DNA of 58,807 nucleotides from an uncultured Collinsella sp. (GCA_902465015.1 CABQLK010000008.1:1-58807), one strand, 5' to 3'. Positions 16,983-26,604 are shown, numbered from the stretch's first letter. Numbers and translations are program-made. Notes: a model not told the origin generated them from the letters alone.

Positions 16983-18023
16983 TTGGTTCGACGTGGCTCG
17001 CATCCGCGACTTTCGGTGATCCTTGTGGTAGAAGGTTCGCCCAGCTATGCGATGCGTGCGCTCGAGAGTATCCAGAACCAAGACCTCTACGATTTGCAGA
17101 TTGTCGTTGTCTGCCGCGATGCTGCGCCCGGTGTGCGCCATTCGCTTCAAGTTGCTGCCGACAGGGACATCCATATTGATTTGATTGACGTCGAGGACGC
17201 GAAGCGCGGTGCTTGTCTTCGTGCCGGTTTTGCTGCCTCGCGTGGCTCTCAAATCATCGCTATGAACGCCGATGAGTGGTTAGCTCCGCAGTCCCTTTCC
17301 AAGATGGTCGATATCGCGTGCGATACTGCGGCAGACATAGTGTTCCCCACAGTGTCGCTCGACCGCTATGATGCACATCGAGAGCGCCATTCGCGCGTCT
17401 TGAATGTTGCCCCTATTGTCATTGAAGACAAGTCTTCGATGGTGAGCGGGCTGTCCCAGTTGATTTTAGGCGGCCTAGTCGCTCAGACCTCTGGCGTGAT
17501 GTACAGCCGCTCGCTGTTTGAGGCATGCCTTTTGTGCGACAAGGTGTTTCGCACAGTTGGGTTTATGGCGTGCGCGCTCTCGCGGGCGCAGTGCGTCTCC
17601 GGCTGCGGCGACGCTTGTTTCCACGCCGCGGCACCTAAGCTTACAGATGCCTTTGATCCCACCATGTATGTCAAGGTATCCGATGACATCCGAGCACTCG
17701 ACGAGCTTGCGGACTCACTCTCGGAAGCAGATAGCGGTGGTCGGCTCAAGCTGGCAAGCCAAAAGTTCTACTTTGCCGGACTGGTCGCCTGCATCGAGAA
17801 TTTGTGCCTGAGCCCGCATGGGTTGTCGTCAATCGAGCGTTCCGCCCGCATGCGTGATATGCTCGATGCGCCTCGAACCCGTCAGATGGTCGCCGCGCTC
17901 AAGGACAACCATCGGGGACTGGGTCTGTTGTTTGGGCCGATTGCCAGCGCCAAGCCCGCGCGCTGCGTGATGTGTACGCATCTGGCAGCTTTTCTTAACC
18001 GGACGGGCGCAAAAACCGCCTAA
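16983..18023 (+). CDS. GT2-type glycosyltransferase-like protein
   Basis: About 346 residues with a GT-A fold N-terminus: LSVILVVEGSPSYAMRALESI, DLQIVVVCRDA and MNADEWLAP near residue 96, where D-E may replace the usual DxD metal site. The C-terminal half is not recognisable and has no transmembrane segment. I prefer TTG 16983 because GAGAGG (16968-16973) directly abuts ATG 16974 but is 9 bases from the TTG. The gene stands alone between truA and argR, with no wall or capsule genes nearby. Function and acceptor are unknown. Confidence 0.6.
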   Translation: MVRRGSHPRLSVILVVEGSPSYAMRALESIQNQDLYDLQIVVVCRDAAPGVRHSLQVAADRDIHIDLIDVEDAKRGACLRAGFAASRGSQIIAMNADEWLAPQSLSKMVDIACDTAADIVFPTVSLDRYDAHRERHSRVLNVAPIVIEDKSSMVSGLSQLILGGLVAQTSGVMYSRSLFEACLLCDKVFRTVGFMACALSRAQCVSGCGDACFHAAAPKLTDAFDPTMYVKVSDDIRALDELADSLSEADSGGRLKLASQKFYFAGLVACIENLCLSPHGLSSIERSARMRDMLDAPRTRQMVAALKDNHRGLGLLFGPIASAKPARCVMCTHLAAFLNRTGAKTA

Positions 18024-18034
18024 ACGGCTCATTA

Positions 18035-18062
18035 CGAAACAAACTTGCATAGAATTGTTTCG
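18035..18062. promoter_or_regulatory. Inverted repeat upstream of argR
   Basis: CGAAACAA (18035-18042) and TTGTTTCG (18055-18062) form an 8-base inverted repeat with a 12-base spacer, between the GT2-like stop and argR. No T run follows, so an operator fits better than a terminator. The 12-mer ATTGTTTCGAAA (18054-18065) recurs upstream of gltB at 52404. Confidence 0.4.
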
Positions 18063-18155
18063 AAATGCGTTCTTATACACAAAAGCCTTCAAATAGCGTT
18101 AAACTATTCAATCACTGATTGATTGTCTCCGCCATCTTTTGGAGAGAGGGTTTGT

Positions 18156-18593
18156 ATGGCTAAAAAACGCAATGGGCGCCAGGATGCCATTAGAGATATT
18201 GTGCGCAATAAGGACGTCCGTACGCAGCGCGTGCTGGTCGATGAGCTCCGTGCTATGGGCTTTGATTGCACGCAGGCGACTGTCTCTCGCGATATTGCCG
18301 ATATGGGGCTGCGTAAGCTCCCTGAGGGCATCTATGTTCTGGCAGAGGACCTGCACCTGCAGCGTATGGTTTCCGAGCTCGTAACGGGCGTTCTACGTAC
18401 CGATAATCTGGTCATGATCAAGGCTCAGCCTGGTACGGCTTCCGGCATCGCCGCCGCCGTTGATGCGGCAGAGTTGCCCGATGTGCTTGGCTCGCTTGCC
18501 GGCAACGATACGATTTTGGTTATTGCCCAGACGGCCGAGGACGGCGAGCGTCTTGAGGCGCTGATCAATAAGCTGAGCAATTCTCGCAAGTAG
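18156..18593 (+). CDS. argR: Arginine repressor ArgR
   Basis: A 145-residue ArgR/AhrC-type regulator: an N-terminal winged helix (RQDAIRDIVRNKDVRTQ... TQATVSRDIADMGLRK) and a C-terminal arginine-binding hexamerisation domain (PGTASGIAAAVDAAELPDVLGSLAG... DTILVI). ATG 18156 is 8 bases after GGAGAGAGG; an upstream in-frame TTG is not supported. No arg biosynthesis gene is adjacent, and I could not identify a convincing ARG box. The gene ends before a strong terminator. Confidence 0.93.
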   Translation: MAKKRNGRQDAIRDIVRNKDVRTQRVLVDELRAMGFDCTQATVSRDIADMGLRKLPEGIYVLAEDLHLQRMVSELVTGVLRTDNLVMIKAQPGTASGIAAAVDAAELPDVLGSLAGNDTILVIAQTAEDGERLEALINKLSNSRK

Positions 18594-18641
18594 GCGTGCA
18601 GGTCGTGCGCTCGGCACTGCGTGCGTGACATAGTGGCTTGT

Positions 18642-18677
18642 AAGGGGGTATCGACGTTGGTCGGTACCCCCTTTTTT
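18642..18677 (+). terminator. argR terminator
   Basis: AAGGGGGTATCGAC pairs with GTCGGTACCCCCTT (one mismatch) around GTTG, followed by a T run. Confidence 0.9.
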
Positions 18678-18716
18678 GTCTGCCGGTATAAAGACCGCCC
18701 ATCAGGTCGCTTTAAA

Positions 18717-18760
18717 CTAAAAAGGCCCCCGAGCAGTTTAATAAGCTGCTCGGGGGCCTT
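18717..18760 (-). terminator. Terminator of the PBP gene
   Basis: 15-base-pair stem AAGGCCCCCGAGCAG / CTGCTCGGGGGCCTT. On the minus strand it runs into TTTTT, 23 bases beyond the PBP stop. It may also backstop argR transcription from the other side. Confidence 0.9.
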
Positions 18761-18782
18761 GTTGCTTATGGCCGGATGATTT

Positions 18783-20993
18783 CTAGCCGACCGTATCGTC
18801 AGGCGTGGGCGAGGGGTCGGGAGTGGGCGTAGGCGTGGGCGTAGGCGTGGGCGTAGGCGTGCCGCCATCGCCGCCGGTCGAACCACCAGTGGAGCCGCCC
18901 GTCGAGCCACCGGTCGTACCGGTGCCGCCGGTGGTGTCGCCGCCCGTGGTCTCGGTGGTCGTGGTCGTCGTGGTAGTCGTTGTGGTGGTTTCCTCTTCGT
19001 CCTCGTTTTCGTCCTTGTCGTCGTTCTCCGTCTTCTTGGTGTTGTTGGTGCCGTAGAACTTCCAGACGCTGTTGTTCTTGTAGGTGGGCGCCGTTCCGGT
19101 CGCAAACTCCTCGCGCTCGGTACCGGTCAGAACGGTGTTCATAAATCGCTTAAAGACAGGCAGGTTGGTGCTGTCGCCCAGCAGGTCCGTGCCGTATTTT
19201 TGGATGGGGATCTCGCCCGCGGAATAGCCGGTCCACAGGGCGCACGCCAGCTGCGGGGTATAGCCGCAGAACCACAGGTTAGTGGTGTTGTCGGTGGTGC
19301 CCGTTTTGCCGGCATAGGGCTGGTTGACGCTCAGGGCGCCAGCAGCACCCGTACCGCCGCCCTGCATGACGCCGGACAGAACATCGGTGACCGCGGCGGC
19401 CTCGCCCTCGGTAAGCACCTGTGAGGGATTGTCAGTGTGCTGGTACAGCACCGAACCGGTACGAGAGTCAATCTCGGTGATGGCGATCGGCTGGCGATAG
19501 TAGCCGCCGTTGGCAAACGTCGCGTAGGCGGCGGCCATCTCGAGCGGCGAGATCGAGCCGGTGCCGAGTGTCATGACGGGAACGTCCTCGATGTTGTCCT
19601 TGGCGGGATCGATGCCGAGCTTTTTGACGAGTGAGATGATCTTGCTGTTGCCGACGGCTTCCGCCACCTGGATGTAGCCGGTGTTGGAGGAGTATGCCGT
19701 TGCCTGCTTTAGCGTGATGTTGCCATAGCTATGGTTGGCGTAGTTTTGGACCTCGGTCGTGGTGCCCTTGGCCTTGAGCGGCGAGTTGCAGTTGAGGGTG
19801 ACGTTGGGGTTCATGCCGTTTTGGATGGCAGTTGCCAGCGTAAAGGCCTTAAAGGTGGAGCCGACGGGACGCTTGGCCGTGGCATGGTTTACGTGGTTCT
19901 CGTCGGCGTTGTAGTCGTAGCCGCCCACCATGCACTTGATGTAGCCGGTCTTGGGGTCGACGACGACCATGCCCATGTCCAGGCCGTCGAGCGAGAGCGT
20001 GTCGAGCTGCTCGCGGACGGCATTCTCTGCCACCTGCTGCATCGTGGGGTCGATGGTGGTCTTGACGGTCAGGCCGCCCTTAAAGAGCACGTCGGTCGAG
20101 AACTCCTGCTCCAGCAACTGCTTAACATAGGCGACAAAGTAGGGCTGCGAGTATACGTCGACGCCGCTGCCCGAAATCTCGGTCACGTTGAGGGTGATGG
20201 GCTCGGCCTGTGCGGCATCGTGTTCCTCCTGCGTGATGTGGCCCAGGCGCAACATGTTGTCGAGGACCTTGTTGCGACGGGACAGCGCCAGGTCGGGGTT
20301 GACCGTGGGGTCGTACTGCGAGGGCGAGTTGGGAAGGCCGATGAGCAGCGCGGCCTCGCTGAGGGTGAGATCGGCGGCGCTCTTGGACAGATAGGTTTCG
20401 GCTGCGGCCTCGATGCCGTAGGCGCCGTGGCCGTAATAGATGGTGTTGAGGTACATCATGAGGATCTCGTCTTTGGAGTACATGTCCTCCATCTTGACGG
20501 CGATGTAGGCCTCGCGCACCTTACGCTCGATGGTCGAGTCGAACTGCTCCTCCTGCAGGATGGTGTTGCGCACCAGCTGCTGGGTGATAGTCGAGGCGCC
20601 TTCGTGCCCGCCGCCGAGGGTTGCCACCGCAGCACGCGCGATACCCCACAGGTCGATACCGCCGTGCTCGTAGAAGCGTTCGTCCTCGACGTCAACGGTG
20701 CCCTGCAGCACGTAGGGGGAGACCTCGTCCTTGGTGATGGACTTTCGGTTTTGCGTGTAGAAGCTTGCAATCTTGTTGCCGTTGCAGTCGACGATCTCGG
20801 TGGGCTCGCTCACCAGATACGCGTTGGCGTCGGTGTAGTCGGGCAGATCGGACAGCCAGCGGTTGACGTTGCCGACCATGCCGATGCCAAATGCCACGCC
20901 CGCGATAAGCAAAAAGCCCAAAAACGAGAGCAGGATTATGGGCAGAGCATGCGTCTTTGAACGGCTGTGTCCCTGTCGTTGGCGAGGACCCAT
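18783..20993 (-). CDS. Class A penicillin-binding protein (PBP1a-like)
   Basis: A 736-residue bifunctional peptidoglycan synthase. Residues 16-39 form the membrane anchor. The GT51 glycosyltransferase domain has DVEDERFYEHGGID (near 101) and TITQQLVRN; the transpeptidase has SxxK as STFK (S379), SSN near 435 and KTG at about 563. ATG 20993 has TGGAGG 7 bases upstream; an upstream in-frame start at 21116 is unsupported. The last 110 residues are low-complexity: an acidic stretch, 12 consecutive Thr, then (GGST)n and (PT)n repeats, probably spanning the wall. Monocistronic. Confidence 0.93.
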   Translation of the reverse strand: MGPRQRQGHSRSKTHALPIILLSFLGFLLIAGVAFGIGMVGNVNRWLSDLPDYTDANAYLVSEPTEIVDCNGNKIASFYTQNRKSITKDEVSPYVLQGTVDVEDERFYEHGGIDLWGIARAAVATLGGGHEGASTITQQLVRNTILQEEQFDSTIERKVREAYIAVKMEDMYSKDEILMMYLNTIYYGHGAYGIEAAAETYLSKSAADLTLSEAALLIGLPNSPSQYDPTVNPDLALSRRNKVLDNMLRLGHITQEEHDAAQAEPITLNVTEISGSGVDVYSQPYFVAYVKQLLEQEFSTDVLFKGGLTVKTTIDPTMQQVAENAVREQLDTLSLDGLDMGMVVVDPKTGYIKCMVGGYDYNADENHVNHATAKRPVGSTFKAFTLATAIQNGMNPNVTLNCNSPLKAKGTTTEVQNYANHSYGNITLKQATAYSSNTGYIQVAEAVGNSKIISLVKKLGIDPAKDNIEDVPVMTLGTGSISPLEMAAAYATFANGGYYRQPIAITEIDSRTGSVLYQHTDNPSQVLTEGEAAAVTDVLSGVMQGGGTGAAGALSVNQPYAGKTGTTDNTTNLWFCGYTPQLACALWTGYSAGEIPIQKYGTDLLGDSTNLPVFKRFMNTVLTGTEREEFATGTAPTYKNNSVWKFYGTNNTKKTENDDKDENEDEEETTTTTTTTTTTTETTGGDTTGGTGTTGGSTGGSTGGSTGGDGGTPTPTPTPTPTPTPDPSPTPDDTVG

Positions 20994-21155
20994 ATATTGA
21001 CCTCCAGGTATGTCGTGCCGGACGGTGGATGTGCCGTCGGGGCAGGATGGACATAAGTTATTACACGATAAACCAAACGGGGTGCGCGAGGCCTCGTGTA
21101 TGCTGGAAGACGGCATTTTTCAGAGTGAATGCATACCTTGGTAAGGAGTTTGTCG

Positions 21156-23114
21156 ATGGCGATTCGGACGATGGGGCCGAGCGGACAACACAAGACTGGA
21201 TTGGATGATGCCGGTGCGGCGCTGCCCGAGCTGCTGGCGCCGGCGGGCGGGCTCGACCAGATGCTTGCGGCCATCGCCGCGGGCGCCGATGCCATCTATG
21301 CGGGGTTGGGCGGCTTTAACGCCCGTGTGAGCGCCCATGGCTTTACGGATGACGAGTTTGCGCGCGGTTGTGCCGTGGCGCATGCCCATGGCGTGCGTGT
21401 GTACGCGACGCTCAACGTGTTCGTGTTTGACGATGAGCTGTCCGACGCGGTGGCGTTGGGAGCTCATGCACTGGAGCTGGGCGCCGATGCTCTGATTGTC
21501 GCCGATGCCGGGCTGGCTTGTGTACTGCGCACGGCGATTCCCGGGGTCGAGATTCACCTGTCCACGCAGGCGGGCGTTCATAGCGAAGGCGCCGTGCGGC
21601 TTGCCGCCGATGAGCTGGGGGTCGAGCGCGTGACGACGGCACGCGAGCTGACGGTCGACGAGATTGCGGCGCTATGTGCCACGGGTGTGCCCATCGAGGT
21701 ATTCTGCCACGGTGCGATTTGCATCGGCTATTCGGGGGCGTGCGAGTTCTCTGCCCTTCGACGTGGCCGCTCTGCGATGCGCGGTGATTGCACGCAGCCG
21801 TGCCGTCTATCCTATGACTTGGTGGACGAGGCTGGGCAGAGTGTTGCCGCCGTCGAGGGAGATCGCCTGCTGTGTCCGCGCGACTATCTGGGTATTGCGC
21901 ATCTGCCCGAGCTTGTAGATGCCGGCGTGGCGTCGCTCAAGATCGAGGGGCGCATGAAGAACCCCGATTACGTATTCAACGTGGTGCGGGTGTGGCGCCG
22001 GGCACTCGATATGCTGTGCGACGGCGCGTGGGACCCCGATGCCGTGGAAGAGCTTGAGCGCGAGCTGGGAAGGTCGTTTAACCGTGGGTTTACCGATGCG
22101 TACCTGCGAGGGCGTTCGGGTGCCGAGCTGATGAGCTTTGAGCGCGCAATTAACCAGGGCGTGCGCGTGGGGCGCTTGGTCGCTGTGGGCCACGAAGAGG
22201 TGACCGTTGAGCTCGACGCCGCCGTGGCGGCGGGTGACACGCTCGAGATTCGGTTTTATCCGGGTGTCGACGCGCGTCCCGATGTGCCCAAGCGCTGGCC
22301 GCAGGTGCCCTGCCCGGTGGATACCGCAGCGGGGAAGCGCGTCGTCGTGCATTGCAAGCGTAAGGTGGACACGGGCTGCGAGGTATACCTGATTCGCAGC
22401 GCCGGCGTGTTGGATCAGACGGCGGCGGTGTTGGAGCGCATGCGGGCCGAGGCGGATGCGATTGCGCCCGTTGCGCGTGCCGTCGAGGTACTGCTCTTTG
22501 AGGGCGTTGCGGTGGATGGCGGTGCATCGACGGAGTTGGTGGAGTGCGCGGTTCCCGCTCGCATGGTTTTTGCTTGGCAGCTGATGGATGCCGACCCGCG
22601 CGGGGAACTCGATTTGTCCGACGCCGTTGTGGTGCTTGACGAGGTGTGCCGCGCGAGTGACGCTGACTGGACCCGCTCACTGATGCAGCGTGCCGGGCGC
22701 GTCGTCTGCCGCAACCTGGGACAGGTGGTGATCGCTCGCGAGCTGGGCGTGACGTTTGACGTGGCGGCGCCGGTGTTCTGCGCGAATCGGGCCACGCTTA
22801 CCTGGCTGCGCGGACTCGGTGCGGGGCGGGTGTACTTGCCGGCCGAGTTGCTCGGCAATGATGCGGAGCGTATTGCCGAACTGGCTGCTGAACCCGGCGT
22901 CTTGGGTCCGGTCGACGCCGACCGTCCCGAGCTTATGGTGTGCGAGCACTGCCTGCTGACCGCCGAGGGCGTCTGCGCCACCGATGCGACGGGACAGGTC
23001 CGTTGCCGCGACTGCTTGCGTCGTCGGCAGGCACGCTATCTGGTCGAGCGTGACGGTACACGTCTGCCAGTTGCCATTGACGCATGCGGCAGGACGAGGA
23101 TTTTCCTGTCGTAG
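21156..23114 (+). CDS. U32 family peptidase / RNA hydroxylation protein
   Basis: A 652-residue member of the U32 family (collagenase-like; E. coli RlhA and TrhP are relatives acting in RNA C5 hydroxylation). N-terminal LLAPAGGLDQMLAAIAAGADAIYAG and the cysteine segment EVFCHGAICIGYSGAC...GDCTQPCR are the family hallmarks; SLKIEGRMKNPDYV follows. A C-terminal CEHC...CRDC pair may bind a metal. ATG 21156 has AAGGAG 9 bases upstream, better than ATG 21129. Whether it acts on RNA or protein is not decided by sequence. Confidence 0.85.
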   Translation: MAIRTMGPSGQHKTGLDDAGAALPELLAPAGGLDQMLAAIAAGADAIYAGLGGFNARVSAHGFTDDEFARGCAVAHAHGVRVYATLNVFVFDDELSDAVALGAHALELGADALIVADAGLACVLRTAIPGVEIHLSTQAGVHSEGAVRLAADELGVERVTTARELTVDEIAALCATGVPIEVFCHGAICIGYSGACEFSALRRGRSAMRGDCTQPCRLSYDLVDEAGQSVAAVEGDRLLCPRDYLGIAHLPELVDAGVASLKIEGRMKNPDYVFNVVRVWRRALDMLCDGAWDPDAVEELERELGRSFNRGFTDAYLRGRSGAELMSFERAINQGVRVGRLVAVGHEEVTVELDAAVAAGDTLEIRFYPGVDARPDVPKRWPQVPCPVDTAAGKRVVVHCKRKVDTGCEVYLIRSAGVLDQTAAVLERMRAEADAIAPVARAVEVLLFEGVAVDGGASTELVECAVPARMVFAWQLMDADPRGELDLSDAVVVLDEVCRASDADWTRSLMQRAGRVVCRNLGQVVIARELGVTFDVAAPVFCANRATLTWLRGLGAGRVYLPAELLGNDAERIAELAAEPGVLGPVDADRPELMVCEHCLLTAEGVCATDATGQVRCRDCLRRRQARYLVERDGTRLPVAIDACGRTRIFLS

Positions 23115-23161
23115 GTGCCGCGTCGCGTCAGTTTGTTATCATAAAAGAGTTTATGGACTTC

Positions 23162-23191
23162 CAGCACCGCCGTTTTCGGCGAGGGTGCTAT
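23162..23191 (+). promoter_or_regulatory. Hairpin in the tyrS leader
   Basis: AGCACCGCCG...CGGCGAGGGTGCT forms an imperfect stem directly before the AAAGGAGG of tyrS. It is too small for a T-box and no T-box consensus is visible; its role is unclear. Confidence 0.4.
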
Positions 23192-23210
23192 AGCAAAAGG
23201 AGGATACCCA

Positions 23211-24422
23211 ATGCTGTCTGTTGACGAGCAAATGCGTATCATCACCTCGGGCGCCGCGCAGATCGTTCCCGAGGCCGACCTTCGCAAGAAGCTTGAGAAG
23301 GGCGAGCCCCTCAACATCAAGCTCGGCGTCGACCCCACCAGCCCCGACCTGCACCTGGGCCACGCCGTGCCGCTGCGCAAGATGCGTCAGTTCCAGGACC
23401 TGGGCCACAACGTCACCCTCATCATCGGCAACGGTACCGCGCTGATCGGCGACCCCTCGGGCAAGAACTCCACGCGTCCGCAGCTTTCGCAGGAGCAGAT
23501 CGAGGCCAACGCCGAGACCTACGTGAGCCAGGCCATGAAGATCCTGGACCCCGAGAAGACCACCATCGTGCACAACGGTGACTGGATCTTGTCGATGGAC
23601 CTGGCCGGCCTGCTGCAGGTGTGCTCCAAGTTCACCGTCGCCCGCATCCTTGAGCGCGATGACTTTACCAAGCGCTACCAGTCTCAGACGCCGATCGCCC
23701 TGCACGAGTTCCTGTACCCCGTGATGCAGGCCTTTGACTCCGTGCAGATCAAGGCCGACGTGGAGATGGGCGGCACCGATCAGCTCTTCAACCTGCTCGC
23801 CGGCCGTGAGCTCATGGAGAAAATGGGCATGGAGCCGCAGATCGCGCTCACCATGCCGCTGCTCGAGGGCACTGACGGCGTGCGCAAGATGTCCAAGTCA
23901 TACGGCAACTACATCGGCCTGACCGACGCTCCCAAGGACATGTTCGGCAAGACCATGTCCATCCCCGACGAGATGATCGGCAAGTACTATCGCCTGGCGA
24001 GCTCGCTCACCCCGGCCGAGGTCGACAAGATCGACGCCGCCCTGGCCGACGGTTCTGCCGACCCCTACGAGCTCAAGCGCGCTCTGGGCCGCGACCTGTG
24101 CGACACCTACCACGGCGCCGGCGCCGGCGACGAGGCTCAGGCCGAGTTCGACCGCGTATTCAAGGAGGGCCAGCTCGCCGACTTCCCCGAGAAGCACGTT
24201 GAGCTGACCGTCAACGACGAGGGCCAGATCTACCTCGCCGGCCTGCTCAAGGACCTGGGCCTTTCGGCGAGCGCCGGCCAGGCTCGTCGCGATATCGACG
24301 GCGGTGGCGTCAAGATCAACGGCAAGGCCGTGGCTCCCAAGAGCTATAACATCGATCCCAGCGCCCTCAAGCTGGGCGACACCCTCTCCGTAGGCAAGCG
24401 CAAGGGCTTCAAGCTAGTCTAA
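23211..24422 (+). CDS. tyrS: Tyrosyl-tRNA synthetase
   Basis: A 403-residue class Ic synthetase charging tRNA-Tyr. The HIGH-type motif is HLGH (48-51), and KMSKS appears near residue 226. A C-terminal S4-like domain (GLSASAGQARRDIDGGGVKINGKAV) binds tRNA. AAAGGAGG precedes ATG 23211. It resembles the TyrRZ-type subgroup with HLGH. Single gene with its own terminator. Confidence 0.95.
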   Translation: MLSVDEQMRIITSGAAQIVPEADLRKKLEKGEPLNIKLGVDPTSPDLHLGHAVPLRKMRQFQDLGHNVTLIIGNGTALIGDPSGKNSTRPQLSQEQIEANAETYVSQAMKILDPEKTTIVHNGDWILSMDLAGLLQVCSKFTVARILERDDFTKRYQSQTPIALHEFLYPVMQAFDSVQIKADVEMGGTDQLFNLLAGRELMEKMGMEPQIALTMPLLEGTDGVRKMSKSYGNYIGLTDAPKDMFGKTMSIPDEMIGKYYRLASSLTPAEVDKIDAALADGSADPYELKRALGRDLCDTYHGAGAGDEAQAEFDRVFKEGQLADFPEKHVELTVNDEGQIYLAGLLKDLGLSASAGQARRDIDGGGVKINGKAVAPKSYNIDPSALKLGDTLSVGKRKGFKLV

Positions 24423-24449
24423 CGAGCGAGTTGACCTCACAAGTGCAAT

Positions 24450-24486
24450 AAGGCCGCAGCCGGGAATCCCGACTGCGGCCTTTTTT
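24450..24486 (+). terminator. tyrS terminator
   Basis: AAGGCCGCAG / CTGCGGCCTT outer stem with an inner CGGG/CCCG stem, followed by six T. Confidence 0.95.
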
Positions 24487-24590
24487 GGTTACGACGATCC
24501 CTTGGGGACGGAGGGATCATTTGGCGGTGCCGTTAAGCGGAAGGGGTGTTATCGGCGGCCTCCTTTTGGGCATACAATGACTATCGGTTT

Positions 24591-24626
24591 GCTGCGGTGA
24601 AGGCCTGTCCGCTCCGCAGCTTTTTT
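24591..24626 (+). promoter_or_regulatory. Attenuator-like terminator in the ade leader
   Basis: GCTGCGG (24591-24597) pairs with CCGCAGC (24614-24620) followed by TTTTTT, only 20 bases before the ade start, and a TACAAT -10 candidate lies just upstream at 24573. A terminator here would cut ade transcription unless relieved. I could not recognise a purine riboswitch core (no CCUAAU-type junction). Confidence 0.55.
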
Positions 24627-24646
24627 CTACGGTTAAAGGAGTATGT

Positions 24647-26467
24647 ATGTCCGTTGAGGTCATGAGGTCTGTGATCGAGGCCGCCGAGGGTCGTGTACCC
24701 GTCGACACGCTGTTTGCCAACGCGCAGATCGTCGATGTGTACGGTCAGCGTGTGGCGCCCGGTAGCGTTGCCGTCAAGGATGGCGTGATCGTCGGTGTGC
24801 TGTACGACGGTCGCGACGATGCCACCGGTACGTATGAGGCTGCCGAGGTCATCGATTGCCAGGGCCGCTACCTTGCCCCCGGTTTTATCGACGGACACTT
24901 GCATATCGAGTCTTCGAACATCCGCCCCGCCGAGTACGCGCGCATGGCGGCGACGCGCGGCACCACCACTGCCATTGCTGACAGCCACGAGATCGCCAAT
25001 GTTTCCGGCTTGGACGGTCTGCGCTTTATGATCGAGGACGGTCGTCGCGCTCCCATCTCCATCAAGTACATGATGCCCTCGTGCGTGCCCGCACTGCCCG
25101 ACGAGCAGGCCGGTGCCGTCATCACCGCTGCCGATATGCAGGCGTTTTTTGCCGAGCATCCGGGCGATGTCTTTGGCCTGGGCGAGATGATGAACCTGCC
25201 GGGCGTCTTTATGGCCGATCCCGAGACCTGTGCTCGCATCGATGCCGCTAACCAGACGCCGTCCAAGCAAGTCGACGGCCATGCGCCGCTCGTTGCCGGC
25301 AAGGACCTCAACGCCTATGCCGCGGCTGGCATTATCGCCGACCACGAGTCGACGATTCCCGAGGAGGCACTCGACAAGCTATCTCGCGGCATGTATGTGA
25401 TGCTGCGCGAAGGCACGTGCAGCCATGACCTGGCCAACCTGTCGCCGATGCTGCTGGAGAATCCCGCGCGCGCCCGCCGCTGCTGCTTTGCGACCGACGA
25501 CCGTGCTCCCTCCGATGCACTTGCAACCGGCATGATCGACAATGCCTGCCGCGTGGCGATTGAGGCCGGTATCGACCCCGTGGTCGCTATCTCTATGGCG
25601 TCCCTCTCCACGGCCGAGGCGTTTGGCCTAGATCACGGCTGCCGCGACCCGCACGAGCTTCGCGGTGCGATTGCCCCGGGCAAGCGTGCCGACCTGCTGG
25701 TGCTCAATGACCTGACGTTTGCCACGGCTCCGCATCGCGTATATGCCGCCGGTGCTCTGGTGGCGCAGGACGGCACCTTTGTGGGCGAGATTGCACCCGA
25801 GATGGCCGAGGTTGCGGCCCTTGCCGATGAGCTGCGCGCCTCCGTTAAGCTGCCGAAGCTTTCGCTCGACGTATTCGACTATGCCTTTAAGCCGGGCGAG
25901 GCCGTGATTGACGTGGTGCCGGGCAAGGCCATCACGGGCATGGTTCGTCCCGAGACTGATGAGGACTTGCGTCGCATTATGCTGATTGAGCGCCATGGCC
26001 GCGGCGTGTCGCTGCAGGCTGAGGGCGTCGACGGTGATGGTCCTGCGGGCTTGGGCCTGGTCGGCAAGCATATCGGTCGCGGCTGGGTGCGCGGTTTCAC
26101 CATCACGGGTGGCGCCATTGCCTCCACGATCGGCCACGATTCGCACAACGTGTGCGTCGTGGGCGACAACGCCGCCGATATGATGGCCGCCGTCGAGGCC
26201 GTGGGCCAGGGCGGTCACGTGCTCGTGCGCAACGGCGAGGTCGTGGCGCGCATTCCGCTGGCGCTCGGTGGTCTGATGAGCGAAGGCACGGCCGAGGACG
26301 TAGCCGCGCAGCACGACGACTTTATGGTCAAGGCGCGCGCCATGGGTATTGAGCCGCCGCTCGACCCCATCATGGGCATCATCTTCCTGCCCCTGCCGGT
26401 CATCCCGACGCTCCGCATTCGCCCCGAGGGCATGTTCGACGTCACGACCTTCACCTACGCCGACTAG
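24647..26467 (+). CDS. ade: Adenine deaminase
   Basis: A 606-residue bacterial Ade of the amidohydrolase superfamily, converting adenine to hypoxanthine and ammonia. The metal motif is FIDGHLHIESS near residue 81; further marks are DSHEIANVSG, DDRAPSDALATG (near 285) and the C-terminal domain with GFTITGGAIASTIGHDSHN. AAAGGAG precedes ATG 24647. With the YgeW/XDH cluster at the start of the window it suggests active purine catabolism. A terminator-like hairpin sits in its leader. Confidence 0.94.
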   Translation: MSVEVMRSVIEAAEGRVPVDTLFANAQIVDVYGQRVAPGSVAVKDGVIVGVLYDGRDDATGTYEAAEVIDCQGRYLAPGFIDGHLHIESSNIRPAEYARMAATRGTTTAIADSHEIANVSGLDGLRFMIEDGRRAPISIKYMMPSCVPALPDEQAGAVITAADMQAFFAEHPGDVFGLGEMMNLPGVFMADPETCARIDAANQTPSKQVDGHAPLVAGKDLNAYAAAGIIADHESTIPEEALDKLSRGMYVMLREGTCSHDLANLSPMLLENPARARRCCFATDDRAPSDALATGMIDNACRVAIEAGIDPVVAISMASLSTAEAFGLDHGCRDPHELRGAIAPGKRADLLVLNDLTFATAPHRVYAAGALVAQDGTFVGEIAPEMAEVAALADELRASVKLPKLSLDVFDYAFKPGEAVIDVVPGKAITGMVRPETDEDLRRIMLIERHGRGVSLQAEGVDGDGPAGLGLVGKHIGRGWVRGFTITGGAIASTIGHDSHNVCVVGDNAADMMAAVEAVGQGGHVLVRNGEVVARIPLALGGLMSEGTAEDVAAQHDDFMVKARAMGIEPPLDPIMGIIFLPLPVIPTLRIRPEGMFDVTTFTYAD

Positions 26468-26515
26468 TCATCGGGGACGTTCTTAAACGACTAGTCGTTG
26501 GGGACACTCTTTTGC
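26465..26515. repeat. GACTAGTC/GGGGAC repeat module
   Basis: Two tandem units of GACTAGTC followed by GGGGAC begin inside the ade stop codon region (first GACTAGTC includes the TAG) and repeat at 26489. The same words recur inverted at 27541-27570 and partly at 58710-58748. Confidence 0.6.
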
Positions 26516-26604
26516 GTGTCGCCTGGCGCCGCGACCGTAGGACCTCTGGCATGTGTGAGCTATTTGCCAGGTCCTTGTAACGTTTACGCCCGCGGAGTCT
26601 TATT

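Noticed and set aside
24497..24646. Purine riboswitch upstream of ade
   Set aside because: No recognisable conserved junction residues; only the terminator stem can be supported.
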